Below are positions 49,540 through 60,867 of a DNA stretch of 64,000 nt, piece after piece. The DNA is taken from positions 3,076,001 through 3,140,000 of the forward strand of contig WPIO01000021.1 in the NCBI GenBank assembly GCA_009760855.2. The letters are read 5' to 3'. Source of the stretch: Cristatella mucedo (Eukaryota > Bryozoa > Phylactolaemata > Cristatellidae). The translations under genes and the position numbers were made by a program. The first letter of the stretch is position 1, and each line of letters begins with the position of its first letter. The notes under the pieces are model-generated. The model saw nothing but the letters and a program-made list of their open reading frames with translations, was not told the origin of the DNA and did no database searches.

Positions 49540-51218
49540 AATCCTTCTTCTGAATTGTTGGCTGGACCAATCAGGTCATGTCCCAGCACCTTTCAAAAAA
49601 GCTCAAAAGGTAGTCAGGCCACTTCTCAAGAAAGCGACACTAGACCAAGAGAACTTGAGCAACTATCGCCCAGTTTCCCTTCTATCATTCCTATCAAAGA
49701 CACTGGAACGGGTCGTGGCAGACCAGCTGAACACATATATTGAAGCTTCCAACCTTGCTAGTAAGTTCCAGTCTGGCTTTAGAGCTAATCACCCCACAGA
49801 GTCAGCATTGCTTAGGGTGTACAACGACCTACTTAGGAATGCAGACGTGGGTAGAGTGTCTCTGCTTGTTTTGCTCGATCTTTCGGCAGCTTTTGATACT
49901 ATCGATCACCAAGTTCTTCTAGATCGCCTCTCATGTCGCCTGGGCATCACTGGCACTGCTCTGCAATGGTTCAGGTCCTATCTCAGTGGGAGACTCCAGA
50001 GTATTGACGTGAATGGACAAAGATCTTCTGAGGAGCCTCTGAAATATGGGGTACCTCAGGGCTCCGTGCTTGGTCCGGTTCTTTTCACGGTTTATACTCT
50101 TCCTTTTGCTGATGTGATTGCCAACCACAATCAATGCTTTCACTTCTATGCGGACGAAACTCAGTTGTACCTTTGCTTTGATCCCTCCCAGCCTTTGAGT
50201 ACCTCGAATTCTCTCAACTCACTTGCTGCATGTATTGATGACATCTGCCCATGGATGGCAGCAAATTTACTTAAACTAAACGACGATAAAACTAACTTAC
50301 AAGCTATTAGCAAACCCAGTGTGATTCAGAAATTGAAAAGGCTGACGCTCAAAATTGGCTCTGCCAGCATATCTCCTGTTGAATCAGCTCAAAATCTGGG
50401 TGTCATGTTCCAGAGTGACCTCTCGTTAGACGACCACATCAGCTCCACAATCAAGTCTACCTACTTTCAGCTACATAAAATTACCAAAATTCGGGCTTGT
50501 TTAGATAAGCATACCACGTCTAAGTTGGTCCATGCATTTGTGACATCCCGTCTTGACTTATGTAACTCACTGCTTGTAAGCCTACCGGCATGTGCAATCA
50601 GGTGATTACAGCTGATGCAAAACTCAGCAGCTAGGCTTGTCTGTCGTCGGCGTCGCAGTTGCCACATCACACCACTTCTCGCCGACCTGCACTGGCTACC
50701 AGTCAAGCAACGGATTGACTTCAAGGTCTTGTCGCTCACTTTTAGGTCGCTTCATTCTTTGGCTCCAGCCTATCTCTCAGATCTACTCCCCCACCAGGCC
50801 AAGCATCGTACCACCAGCTTTTCGGAATCCAACAGTTTACCAATACCTCGTACAAACCTCAAATCCTTTGGAGACCGTGCATTTAGTTCATATGCTCCCA
50901 AAGCCTGGAACTCCCTCCCGACCTGCGTCAGAACATCCCCTGACCTGACCACATTTAAAAGGAACCTAAAAACACACCTATTTAGGACAGCATTTATTGG
51001 GTCCCTGTGATTCGTCCTTCATATGCTTATGCGTGCTGACACTGTGCATGCTGACACTAACCACACTTGCATGCTGACTGTGTGCATGTCACCCCTAACA
51101 TGCTATTCATGTTGTTTATCAAGCATGATATTACTCACCATTCAATCGCGTTTCCCTTAGCAGCAAATTTGAAGCGCCTAGAAAAAGATTGAGTTCTCTG
51201 AGGGAGCTTTATCAAGTG

Positions 51219-51254
<36 letters not shown>

Positions 51255-51255
51255 C
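49540..51255 (+). mobile_element. LINE-B reference copy, 5' truncated
   Basis: This is the most complete LINE-B in the window. It contains reverse transcriptase and C-terminal coding sequence, a 3' UTR of about 165 bp, the stem-loop GAAGCGCCTAGAAAAAGATT, and a terminal (ATT)n of about 13 units at 51216-51255. The endonuclease and any ORF1 are missing, as is usual for 5'-truncated insertions. It sits directly downstream of the gypsy remnant. Confidence 0.9.
49655..51010 (+). pseudogene. LINE-B reverse transcriptase ORF with one nonsense codon
   Basis: The frame, open further upstream from about 49540, reads SNYRPVSLLSFLSKTLERV (RT motif 1 region), LVLLDLSAAFDTIDH (motif A with the first catalytic Asp), YGVPQGSVLGPVLF (motif B) and FYADETQLYL (motif C). 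It continues through NLGVMFQSDLSLDDHISS to HWLPVKQRIDFKVL and FGDRAFSSYAPKAWNSLP. Motif C has Glu where the second catalytic Asp is usual (50156-50158). A single TGA at 50603 interrupts an otherwise continuous frame of about 450 codons; sister copies at 61500 and 37400 have Arg there, consistent with CGA-to-TGA decay. It is therefore probably inactive but recent. The clade assignment (L2/CR1-like) is by motif similarity only. Confidence 0.88.
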
Positions 51256-51509
51256 TACCCTCTAACGCTTGCAAAGCAGCTTGATCTTCAATTAGATTTC
51301 TTGACGCCATTCAAGTCCGCCTGTATAAATTTATTCATACATTTATTTATTCACTTCCTCACAGGCTGGTATACGTGACCACTATCATACCTCGTGTACA
51401 AGTCAGCCGATTCGCCTTATATGCGGCGTTTATTAGCTATATTACTCGCGTCCTATTTGATGTCATACCGCCTGGTGCTGAATTATGCGAACCAACCTCG
51501 GTAACTTGC

Positions 51510-51511
<2 letters not shown>

Positions 51512-51571
<60 letters not shown>
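51512..51571. repeat. (CA)n microsatellite
   Basis: About 30 CA units directly before a SINE-1 tail. Confidence 0.97.
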
Positions 51572-51573
<2 letters not shown>

Positions 51574-51577
<4 letters not shown>

Positions 51578-51712
51578 CGTACGTTATTTGTGTAGCACCC
51601 GAAGATTATCCACGTAATCACTATCAGGGCCCTTAACTTGGGGCGCAGAGATCGAGCCCACGATCTTGGTCTTTAAAAGGCATGCACCTTACCCGTCGGC
51701 CAAACCAGCGAG
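51574..51712 (-). mobile_element. SINE-1 (tRNA-derived), diverged
   Basis: On the minus strand the head TTTGGCCGACGGGTAAGGTG and B box GTGGGCTCGATC are followed by the family body. A tail-only relative lies at 51938-52012 (minus). Confidence 0.68.
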
Positions 51713-52499
51713 GCTCGGCTCGATGCGACAGTTGTTCGTGGTCGAATTAATTGGCACCTCCGCAATCGCTTTGCGCCGCGTTAGCAGTAGGACTGCGAGC
51801 AGACGAGCAGAGAGACAGAGAATGACAGAGAGGCAGAGACAGACAGAGAGCGACACAGAGAGAGACGATTTTTCCTCGAGACCAGCTTCAACTCTGCGAG
51901 CCTGCAGAGAGCGATGCTGCGAATCCGATCGAAATAAATAAATGAAATTCATGTGCATAGCCCTCTAAGAGAGTCAATCTCTATACAGGCGCTTTACATA
52001 TGCCGCCGCAGTGAAACCCCAAACACCAATGAATTGCATGTATTCTGACTGTATGAGGTTGGCCTTCGGAGTAATTTCAAAATCCGCCAACAGTCGGCTC
52101 TGCCGTGCGCCGCCGATGCGGCAGCGGCGGCAGCTCAAACAAAGTGCCAGATGACAGTAGCTAGTGGCCTCATGCTAGGCCAGCCTGTTGGGGGGGGGGA
52201 TTGGGCAACGGGTCGGGTGGTAAGGCTCCAGCTCTGGCCAAACGCTGAGCGGAATAATCTATTATAAACGCAGGAAGCCTAATCTAGTGCTCATCTCGAT
52301 AGCCTCGAGCCGCACCCGTTCACCGCAATCCGGGTTTGTCTTTGCGTCACCAGTCTTTCATCTTTTGTCTGAAAGAAATGCCGAGTTATGTTCCCACGAT
52401 TGACAAAAAGCCTGAAAGGCTAATTCACGTCCAACTACTCGCCTTGTCCTTCACGAACATCAACACCAGTTGCCGGATTTCACTGGGGGATCGCTTCGA

Positions 52500-52985
52500 T
52501 GGTTTCTGGTTGATTAAAGGATATAGAGTAAAGTTCTTACGCTTACCCACAAGGCCTACCATAGATTGGCTCCTTCATATCTAGCTGAACTTCTGTACCA
52601 GTTTCAGCCTCCTCGGTTCCTCTACGGACAATACATTTTCTGTTCTATTCTTTCACTTAAAGACTCTTGGCGATAGAACCTTTTGCTCTGCAGGTCCTAG
52701 GATGTGGAACTCGTTTGCACAATTCTTAAGCAACGACATCTACTCTCCTACTGCCGACTGTATATACATCCTTTCCAGCCATCCTGAGATGCTACTTCTA
52801 TGCTACTCACTACCTTCACCTCAACTGCCCTCATGACTCAGCTATTCTTCCGCTTTCTCATTGTTGTGTGAGATGGAGTCAGTTGGCTACCGAATGCGCG
52901 CACCGAAAGCCGCTTAGGCTTTGAGTTCGCTATAGAAACTCTCCTGCGTAGCACTCGCTTAGTTTTGTGTGGCTTTGTGGAGTTA
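52500..52985 (+). mobile_element. LINE-A 3' end
   Basis: The C-terminal remnant (FHLKTLGDRTFCSAGPRMWN) leads into the LINE-A terminal segment with CACCGAAAGCCGCTTAGGC and GTGGAGTTACAGATAT. The preceding 52013-52500 has no recognised gene. Confidence 0.8.
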
Positions 52986-52999
52986 CAGATATATTGGCG

Positions 53000-53427
53000 A
53001 TAAAAATGCACCCGAGCCAAAGATACAGCTCACAATGGTGGGCCAGGACTCTGGACTTCTGCTGCGGGCTTCAGCTTGCGTCTCGGTGCGCTGCACGCGC
53101 CAGCGTCATTCGTTGGGAACCTGCGTACCGGAACTCTCGGAAAGGAGCCCGCGCGATATACAGACGAACTGATATACGCTGGCAGTCAGTCAGCCGCGTG
53201 AGGCTAGCAGTAAGTGTCAAGAGTCTTCGTAAGACATCGCACGCCGCGTGCTGTAAGCTCCGGGAAGCAAGCAGAAAGCAACGCGCGTCATCCGAAAGCT
53301 GCCGCAATAGCTGAGCGCTTACTGGACTTGGGAAGTGGCACCGACCGACGGCTACAGGCTACAGGCAATCGTCGCTGCGTTGTCTGTCTGCGAAACGCCC
53401 GCAGGCGTGTCTGCGAACGGGCAATTA
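53000..53427. other. No recognisable gene
   Basis: Moderately GC-rich, overlapping frames on three phases, none recognised. Confidence 0.5.
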
Positions 53428-53560
53428 TATAATAATAGGAATACATCGGTACAGCGCCCTCGGAGAACATAATCTTGTTCTGGGCACTTTACATACTCTG
53501 CAAAGGAGCCGTGATCGCATAGTTATCGGTAACATACGCAGCGTCGACGAGAAAATATGG
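53428..53560 (-). mobile_element. LINE-B tail insertion
   Basis: ACAGCGCCCTCGGAGAAC and TTCTGGGCACTTTACATACTC are followed by the start of the 3' UTR. A short tandem duplication of TACAGGCAAGCGTTACTGCA follows at 53648-53700. Confidence 0.75.
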
Positions 53561-53829
53561 TCAGTGGTAACATGCACATTGTAAGCATGCATACGCATAC
53601 ACGAAGGACAAGCGTTACAGCATCTGCGAAACCGCAGGTGTGCCTACGTACAGGCAAGCGTTACTGCATCGTCTTCACATACAGGCAAGCGTCACTGCAT
53701 AGCCTGCGTCGGCTGACCTTCAACCCTCACCGAGTGAGGACGAGTAGTGCATCTGAATTCTCCGTAGAGCGGTCAGTCATCATTTCGCTGCAGGTACCAC
53801 CTGCCAGCGTGGCGAACGACTAAAGCGCA

Positions 53830-54350
53830 TGCAAATGGCAGCTGAGTTGCAAGTTATACCATTGCTCAGTAAAAGAAATTAACAGGCGGGTCAGAGTTTA
53901 CGATAGCTACATTCATCAACGCGAGCACAATCTTTCAACTCGCCTATAAATGTAAGGTCTCACTATCATTGTCAGTATAACTAATCGTGCATAATAAATA
54001 GCAATAACCTTTCGCTGATAGCTTGACGTGTGCGTGAATTCTCACACAGACTATAGAATGCTAGATTAACCACTGAGGCACAAGTGTCGTGGACTTTCTG
54101 AAAAAGCCCACTGTGGCAACAGAAGTCTGAGCTCTGCGGCTGTGCCCAGACTAAATACACAGGCGTTTTATCGTCTCAGTTTGCCAAAATAGTAGTGCGC
54201 GACGATAAAAGCTGGCGTTTCAGAGGCCTTGTACCGCGAAGCATCAGCCGTTCCTGCTCGCTTTTTGATTGTTGACCAGGTCTGCAGTCTTCTCTAGATC
54301 ACTCAAACTTCTGCGATCGGCCAGCCAAGATATAATATAACTACATCTAT
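53830..54350. other. No recognisable gene
   Basis: AT-rich DNA with no coding-like frame. Confidence 0.5.
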
Positions 54351-54354
54351 ATAT

Positions 54355-55480
54355 GTATATGTACAGGAATTCAGAACTTATGTAGCTCTGCAATATAAAT
54401 AAATCTGTTTTACGTACTGTAAAAATGCTGGAAAGGAAGCATGTCAAGTGATTAGTGATAACATTCATAATTTCACCACGAATTAGAGTAGGAAAAAACG
54501 ATTCACGTGGTCAGAATCAAGGCTGTGAGGAATAGGCCAATTAATTAGAGGCACACTTGATTATAAGACTATAGTCAGATGAGTAGAGTGGTACTACAGG
54601 AAGCCGATGAGAGACGTAATAATTTCAAATGGGTCAAATGGCCGCAGCAAGAGGATTGGGTGACCTGAAAGTGAGTTACAGGACATTAAAGTCAATACGC
54701 TGTTTGATAAGGCTGCATTTATGGTCAGCGAGAAGTGGTATAATGTAACTTGCGAGACTTTCTAGGCAAACAGTAAGCCTAGTTGCAGATGTTTTCACCA
54801 ACTGTAAGCATCTACTTGCACAGACCGGAAGACATGCAAGTTGTGAATCGCAGAAGTCTTGACGAGATATCACCAATGCATGAACAGCTGGATGTGGTGT
54901 CTTAATCTAAGCATGCCCGACTCTTTTAATTTTTTAAGTGTTGAAAGCAGGCAGACTTATTAACTGAGCTGATGCTGTCATCTAACGCTAGGTATATCCG
55001 GAACTCCGGAACAGTAAAACCAAATTCAGTGCTGAGCCGTCCGGATATGTTGGCAGAGCCCATTTTGAGTATTGGGCTTTCCAGTTTCTTGGTGGCCGCC
55101 AAGGTTTGTGTTTACCGAATACAATTAATATTAATACATTTTGCATATTCTTTTGATTTAATAGTAACTTAATGTTGACAATTGTCTGCTAACAAGTGCC
55201 AATGTCAGCAAAACAAGCTCATAGGAAGTTGCGATAGTTTGGGGTGATGGAGGGCTAGGGTCAAAGCATAGGTACAGCTGTGCGTTTCATTTGCATAAAA
55301 ATGAAAGCTAGATTGTGCTTGGGCAGTACCTTGGCGTGAGAGAAAGTATATATTGTGAAAAACGTGGACCTGGGATAAATCTCTGGATTCACGATACTTT
55401 GACGGCTCGCCGGATGACTGTCAGTCGCTGACCTCTATACCCTGGAATCGCCCACTACGGTAGGATCTAAACCATTTCAG
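54355..55480 (-). mobile_element. LINE-B copy, strongly decayed
   Basis: Minus-strand fragments keep the family order: FYANETHSCTYAL (former catalytic box) near 55290, then SRQDFCDSQLACLPVCA and SYIIPLLADHKCSLIKQRID, then the tail near 54360-54440. Numerous stops. Confidence 0.75.
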
Positions 55481-56335
55481 TGCAGTGCCTTTAATTTCCC
55501 TATTATCTGCTCTCAAAAAATGACTGGATTTTTAGTAAACGATGAAGACATTAAAAAATGTTCATGTGGCCATATAATTTCGTAAACGCTATGACAGAAA
55601 AGATTAGATTCCTCTGGCTGTCCACAATGGAAATTGTATATGCTCGACACTCTGCCGGCATGAGATAAAAACGATAGCTGGAGCCATAAACTGTTCTCGT
55701 ATTTTATTCTCGCTAATACTTAATTATTCATGAATCTCAAACGAAACAGTGGGCATGTGCAATTTAGCAGCGTACTTTTGAGGCTGCTCGGATGACCACT
55801 CTTTAGCGTCCGATCATCAATTTTGATTGTGAAACGTTAGCATGCTAAATCATCCAGGTTACGGCAGCTGGTAACGATTATTTTTTAGTTGGTACTGAGC
55901 TATGATGTCATTTGCAATCGGATGTGCCTTAAAATTGGGTTTAGATCTTAAATAGCGTCACTTGAAGTGATTATCAATGGTTCTATGCTACGGCTGGTGG
56001 TGTGCAGATGTGGCGGGTTCGAAATATATCGCTTAACAAAAGGATATGTACTCCATCTTAAGGTATTAGCGTTCGAGATTGTTGACTTACTCTGCTATCT
56101 TCGTCGTACCAACGTGCGTCGGGGTGCCTTCTACGACTCGTTAACTGTGCGTCAGTGCACTAGCTTCACCTGTAGTTTATGTGCGTCTGCACGGACCAGC
56201 CCCTACCTCGCGTCATCACGGAATAGGACCAGAGAGCGATGTGATTTGTGCTATCGGCTACATTTCAGAAGAAAATCTAATAGGTTAATGACATTTATGC
56301 AAACGAAATAAAAAAGCCATATGAAAGAGTTTAGA
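55481..56335. other. No identified gene
   Basis: A 114-codon plus frame (55967-56311) is Cys/Arg-rich but matches no family I know. Confidence 0.4.
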
Positions 56336-56339
56336 TATG

Positions 56340-56640
56340 ACGAATAATAAAATATATATATATATATATCGCCCTTTGAGAGACGTAAAGCTCTCTTGAG
56401 GCATTGTACATAGGCTGCAAATGAAGCAATTCAATTGGTTAGTGATAGCAATGCGCAATTTCAGCACGAACATGCATACACAGGGCGACTCACAAAAAAA
56501 GTAGCAAAGACTTGTTTGGAATAAGTGGGCTATTGGCTTCTTTTAAATTTCGTTAAGTGAGGAGATGTCTCGATGTCAGTCGGGAGTGTGCGTCCAGGCT
56601 TTGGTATCGCACGAACTGAAGGCAAGTGCTCTAAAGGACT
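56340..56640 (-). mobile_element. LINE-B 3' end
   Basis: A short TA run, then ATCGCCCTTTGAGAGACGTA and the 3' UTR and C-terminal words (AGGAGATGTCTCGATGTCAG). Confidence 0.7.
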
Positions 56641-56710
56641 TGAGATTGGTTTATATGCATATATACGCACGTAAACTAATACGGCATGCATACGTACGTA
56701 TGTATGTATG

Positions 56711-56741
<31 letters not shown>

Positions 56742-56745
<4 letters not shown>

Positions 56746-56885
56746 CATTTGTATAGCTCCATGAGAGAACTGCATCTCTATGCAGGCGCTTCATATATGT
56801 CACGGGGCTCGAGCCTACCACCTCGGTCATCAAATACATGCACATTGACCTTAGTTCGAGGCGAGCACCTTATTACAGTGTACAG
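56742..56885 (-). mobile_element. SINE-1 (tRNA-derived)
   Basis: The tail AATTCATTTGTATAGCTCC is followed by CGGGGCTCGAGCCTACCACC (B box on the minus strand) and the GGCGAGCACCTTA head. A TA array (56712-56742) precedes it. Confidence 0.75.
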
Positions 56886-57204
56886 CCAAGCGACCAGAGT
56901 CAGAGGTGCCCAGCTCGCAGCCGCCGCCGGCTTAGGTCTCGCAGTCAGCCGTCAGGCCTCAGCTCGCGGCCGGTTTTTTCGAAAGAAAGGGAGCCGTGAG
57001 AGTAGCCACCAACAAGCTGCAGTGCGGCTGGCTCAACGCCCTCTCGCCGGTCTCCCGGGGGGGGGGGGGAGTGGCCGGATGCCGACTAGGGCCCCGACCT
57101 GCCCGCCGGCACTGGGTGCCGCACTGGCTGGCGCTAGGGGGTGGGTGGGCTGGACTGCTGGGTAGTCCTGGCCGACCAGCCGGTCGCTGCCGCCGACCTG
57201 ACTC

Positions 57205-57785
57205 GGCTGCTGCCGATCAGGGACTGGCTGGCGATGGGGGACTGGATGACGATTCGGGAATGGCTACTGGTGTGGGACTGGATGGCGATGGTGGACTGGC
57301 CGGCGACGGGGTACTGGGCGGCGGTGGGGACTGGCTACCGATGGGGGGCTGGATGGCAATGGGGGACTGGATGGCAATGGGGGACTGGATGGCGATGGGG
57401 GACTGGATGGCGATGGGGGACTGGATGGCGATGGGGGACTGGATGGCGATGGGGGACTGGATGGCGATGGATGACTGGATGGCGATGGATGACTGGATGG
57501 CGATGGATGACTGGATGGCGATGGATGACTAGATGGCGATGGGGGACTAGATGGCGATGTGGGACTGAATGGCGATGTGGGACTGAATGGCGATGTGGGA
57601 CTGGATGGCGATGGGGGACTGGCTACCGATGGGGGACTAGTTGGCGATTGGTAACTGGATGGCGATGGGGGACTAGTTGGCGATTGGTAACTGGATGGCG
57701 ATGGGGGACTGGCTACCGATGGGGGAATGGCCGGCGATGGGGACTGGCTGGCGATGGGAACTGGCTGGCGATGGGCTGCCGGCCC
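57205..57785. repeat. 18-bp minisatellite (GGGGACTGGATGGCGATG)
   Basis: Roughly 30 units of 18 bp with ordered variants: GACTGGATGACGATTCGG at the left edge, then pure units, then ATGGATGACTGG variants, then GACTAGATGGCGATGTGG. A 36-bp composite containing GACTAGTTGGCGATTGG is repeated twice. Because 18 is divisible by three, frames stay open on both strands (poly WRWGTG plus, poly SPPSPS minus). No other evidence supports coding. The flanking 56890-57200 is CpG-rich with no gene seen. Confidence 0.95.
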
Positions 57786-57795
57786 GTAACGTAAA

Positions 57796-57925
57796 TACCG
57801 CGGTGGTTTGGCCCAGTGATTAATGTGCGCGCCCCGGCCGAGGTCATGGGCTTGAGCTCCGTGGCGTATGTGAAGCGCCTGAATAGAGTTCCCTTGGGCG
57901 CTAAACAAATGAATCATATTATTAA
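57796..57925 (+). mobile_element. SINE-1 (tRNA-derived)
   Basis: Head GGTGGTTTGGCCCAGTGATT, B-box-like ATGGGCTTGAGCTCC, stem-loop AAGCGCCTGAATAGAG and tail GGGCGCTAAACAAATGAAT. Confidence 0.83.
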
Positions 57926-58199
57926 GCCAGATGGGCGCGGATTGCATTGGTGCCAGGGCCCCCGGCAGCCTCTGCCAAACTCCCTTAAAGGGTGAGCAAT
58001 GGGTAAATTGTGTAGCCTATTCGGTCTGGCCTACATTCGATAAGATGGACGAGACGTATAGCCGATCGCAAATCGCCCTGCAGCACCTGCAAATCGCTCT
58101 CTGACAGAGGTAGGCGAAGCCTTGTTAACAGTTGCAGACATTGTTAGACATCTTCTTGAGCTGAAGATTAAACATGGTATAAATTAAACCTTGGAGCTA

Positions 58200-59460
58200 T
58201 CGCAGACTACTTTCGCGAACACTATTTCGTTCAAAGCAATGGCTGGAGCGGGGTTGTGCGGAAGAAAGGAAGCCCGGGCAACCAATCAGAGGCGAGCTGG
58301 TTGGGACCACGACTAATTTCGTCCGAGCTGAGTCGCAGCAGCCGCGGTGGCCCACCGAGACGCCCCAAAGCGACGACGCATCCGCTGCCACTGGGTGCAC
58401 GGCCACCGCGCGGAGCCCATCGCATACGGCGGGCGGACAGCTAAGCGATTCCGCGATGTTTCCTGCTTCCTCCTCGGTGGCTGGCCGGCGGGGGGGGGGC
58501 ATCTCGCATCGCACCGCGGCGGTCTGCACGCATACAGCCCGCCGCGCGGGCGGGCGGGCGGGCAGGCGGCGGCTCCGAGCGCTTCTGCAGAGACTCGGAG
58601 CAGCGCGGCCACTCTCCGGGCCTCGCCGCTCGGCTGGCCTTTGATGTGTGGAAGTCCGCGCTAATGTCCGGAGGAGCAGACACAGCGAACAGCTGCCCCG
58701 GCGGCCGGCGGCGGCTCGCACTGCAGGCGGCCAGCGTCTTAAGTACACAGCTAAGCGAGAAGGCTTCTGCGGATAACCGCTTAATGTCGGGTGAGGCGGA
58801 GCGTCAGTTCGCGCCGCTCCTGCAGTTAGTGCAGCAGACACCGCGCGTCCCAGAGGCCAGCAGCCCTACCGACGCACAATCGAACCGCCCGGCGGGCACT
58901 GCGAGCGAGCGCGCGCCACCGCGGCCGCTGCCTCGGTCCTCCGACTCGTCGCGAGCTGCGCGCCAAATCGGCGCTTGCTCGGCGGCCGCGTTGGCCGCGG
59001 AGCGAGTGCCGAGCCAACCATCCGCGGCAGCGGCGGCTCGAACCGACGAAATGTGGCCGCTGCTGAAATGCAGCTGCCGTCGATAGCCCGCCGAGTTTAT
59101 TTAGTACGCCCTCGGTAAGGCAAGCGCGAGGAGCGAAGACGCCGCGTAGCCTTCTCCGCCGCCACGCCAGCGTCGCGACGACGACGCTGCTACGGTCGGA
59201 CTGACGTTTGCATGCACAAATGCAGCGAAGCATGCGAAGCCAGGGAGCGGTGCATCGAAGCTAGCGCTGACGCCTGCGCGCTCGGGACGAGTGGGTTTCC
59301 TTAAAAGTAAGTGCAAGGGGTCGTGCGGTTTCCGGCGCTCGAGCGGACAGCGCACTGGATGGAGCGAGGCATCCGCCACTTCGCCGCCGCCGCAGGACCG
59401 CAGCGAAAGTGCGCGTGTAGCTAGGGCTTCCGGTGTCGGAAAGAGGGTACGCGTGGGGCT
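58200..59460. promoter_or_regulatory. CpG island
   Basis: This is dense in CpG and GC boxes (GGGCGGGCGGGCGG at about 58550). Open frames over 130 codons exist on both strands but none is recognised. A likely promoter region with unknown orientation. Confidence 0.5.
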
Positions 59461-59611
59461 CTGCTTTCGGGAACATCACAGAACCTGTGCGCTCCACGCA
59501 GTCCGTCTTTGCCCGAAAGCGTTACTAAAAGACAATGCAAGTGCCTATGCGAACCGCCGTGGCAAAACGCGGTTCAAGCAAGCGATTAATTCTTGCCGCA
59601 CGAGCGTAATT

Positions 59612-59700
59612 GTAATAATAATAATAATTCACTTGATAAAGCGCCCTCAGAGAACTCAATCTCTCTCTAGGCGCTTTACATTTGCTGTAAAGTGAATAGT
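59612..59700 (-). mobile_element. LINE-B tail-only insertion
   Basis: AATAATAATAATAATTCAC, then TAAAGCGCCCTCAGAGAAC and CTAGGCGCTTTACATTTGC. Confidence 0.88.
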
Positions 59701-60184
59701 AATGTTGCTAACTTCCCTTAGACGCGCGCTTCCGGCCTATTACATGAACTCCTACTCAGCATGCAAGCGATTCAAGACTGCACCGCGCGGTGGCGTGTTC
59801 CCCGCTCTCCGTCCTTATTCCGTGGCCATCTTTCCACGCAAAATGCTCTCTCTGCTGACTGCAGCATTCCACTACGAACGTTTGGCGAAGAGCGGTCACG
59901 GCCGGGTACAGTGCACTCAAGGTGACCGTCGTGGCTTCGTTTCTCTAGTCAGTGGACGCGAACTCGGCGGAGAGTAGCGGCTGCTGCCCTACTTTCTACC
60001 TACGGTCCGCCTCTCAGGCTTCTGCAGTCGTCGCACTGCAGCGCAGAGCGTTCGACCCTCGCTCTCGCTCCCTGGTGCTCGCCCGGCCTCACTCTCGCTC
60101 CCACTGGCGCTAGCAGCCCGTCTCCAGCATCAGTTTCCGTAGCCGTCCTCGGAGCTGGATGATCTGCATTTTAAAATTTAAATA

Positions 60185-60345
60185 GCCGATTCAACAGCCT
60201 CACTTAGATAGCGGCAGAAGAATCTTGGCGACTACCGTCGCCGCTTGCCGTGGACAATAAAGAATCGTCCGCTGCAGGACTCGAATCCACGACCTGGGTC
60301 ACGAAGAGCGAGGATGCTACTTTGGGCGACGACCCCCGGTGTGTG
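60185..60345 (-). mobile_element. SINE-2 (tRNA-derived)
   Basis: B box GTGGATTCGAGTCCTGC, body GGACGATTCTTTATTGTCC and tail AAGTGAGGCTGTTGAATCGG on the minus strand. The preceding 59700-60185 has no recognised gene. Confidence 0.75.
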
Positions 60346-60714
60346 GAAGCGTTCTAATCTCCCAGAACGGACGTAAGCTACTCTCTTCATCGGCTTAGCC
60401 ACTGACATCGAGGCTGGCGGCTGAGGTAAGGGTGGAGGCGCACGGCTCGAGGTGGTAAAGAACTCAAGCACGAATTATAATAGCCAATACCCTAGGCAGA
60501 CCCTAGAGGTAGCTGTCAGTTGGTTGGTGCTTACCAGCGCCCAGACCGCAGACTGCTTGAGTCCGTTTTGCATCGGGTAGAGACCGGCATAAGGATCATG
60601 GGTGTTACACCAGGCATATGGTTCCCGAACTTTACGGACCAGGTCTCGGGTTAGATACCAGCAATAGGCAATGCCGCATTGAACGCTTCAAGCCAGTTGG
60701 TAGCTGCTAATAAT

Positions 60715-60800
60715 AATTACAACGAAACCAAAATGCATAAAGCACCTCAAGAGAACCAAACCACTGTCTTGGCACTTGAGACGTGCTAAAAATAAAACAC
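60715..60800 (-). mobile_element. LINE-B tail-only insertion, diverged
   Basis: TAATAATAATTAC, then ATAAAGCACCTCAAGAGAAC and CTTGGCACTTGAGACGTGC. Confidence 0.65.
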
Positions 60801-60867
60801 GTGAATCGGGTGGACACAGCGAGGACAGTTTAAGAAGGCACAGGAAGAAGGCACACCACGGACAGTT

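Noticed and set aside
57141-57947. Repeat proteins of 178-227 residues
   Set aside because: They are translations of the 18-bp minisatellite whose period is a multiple of three.
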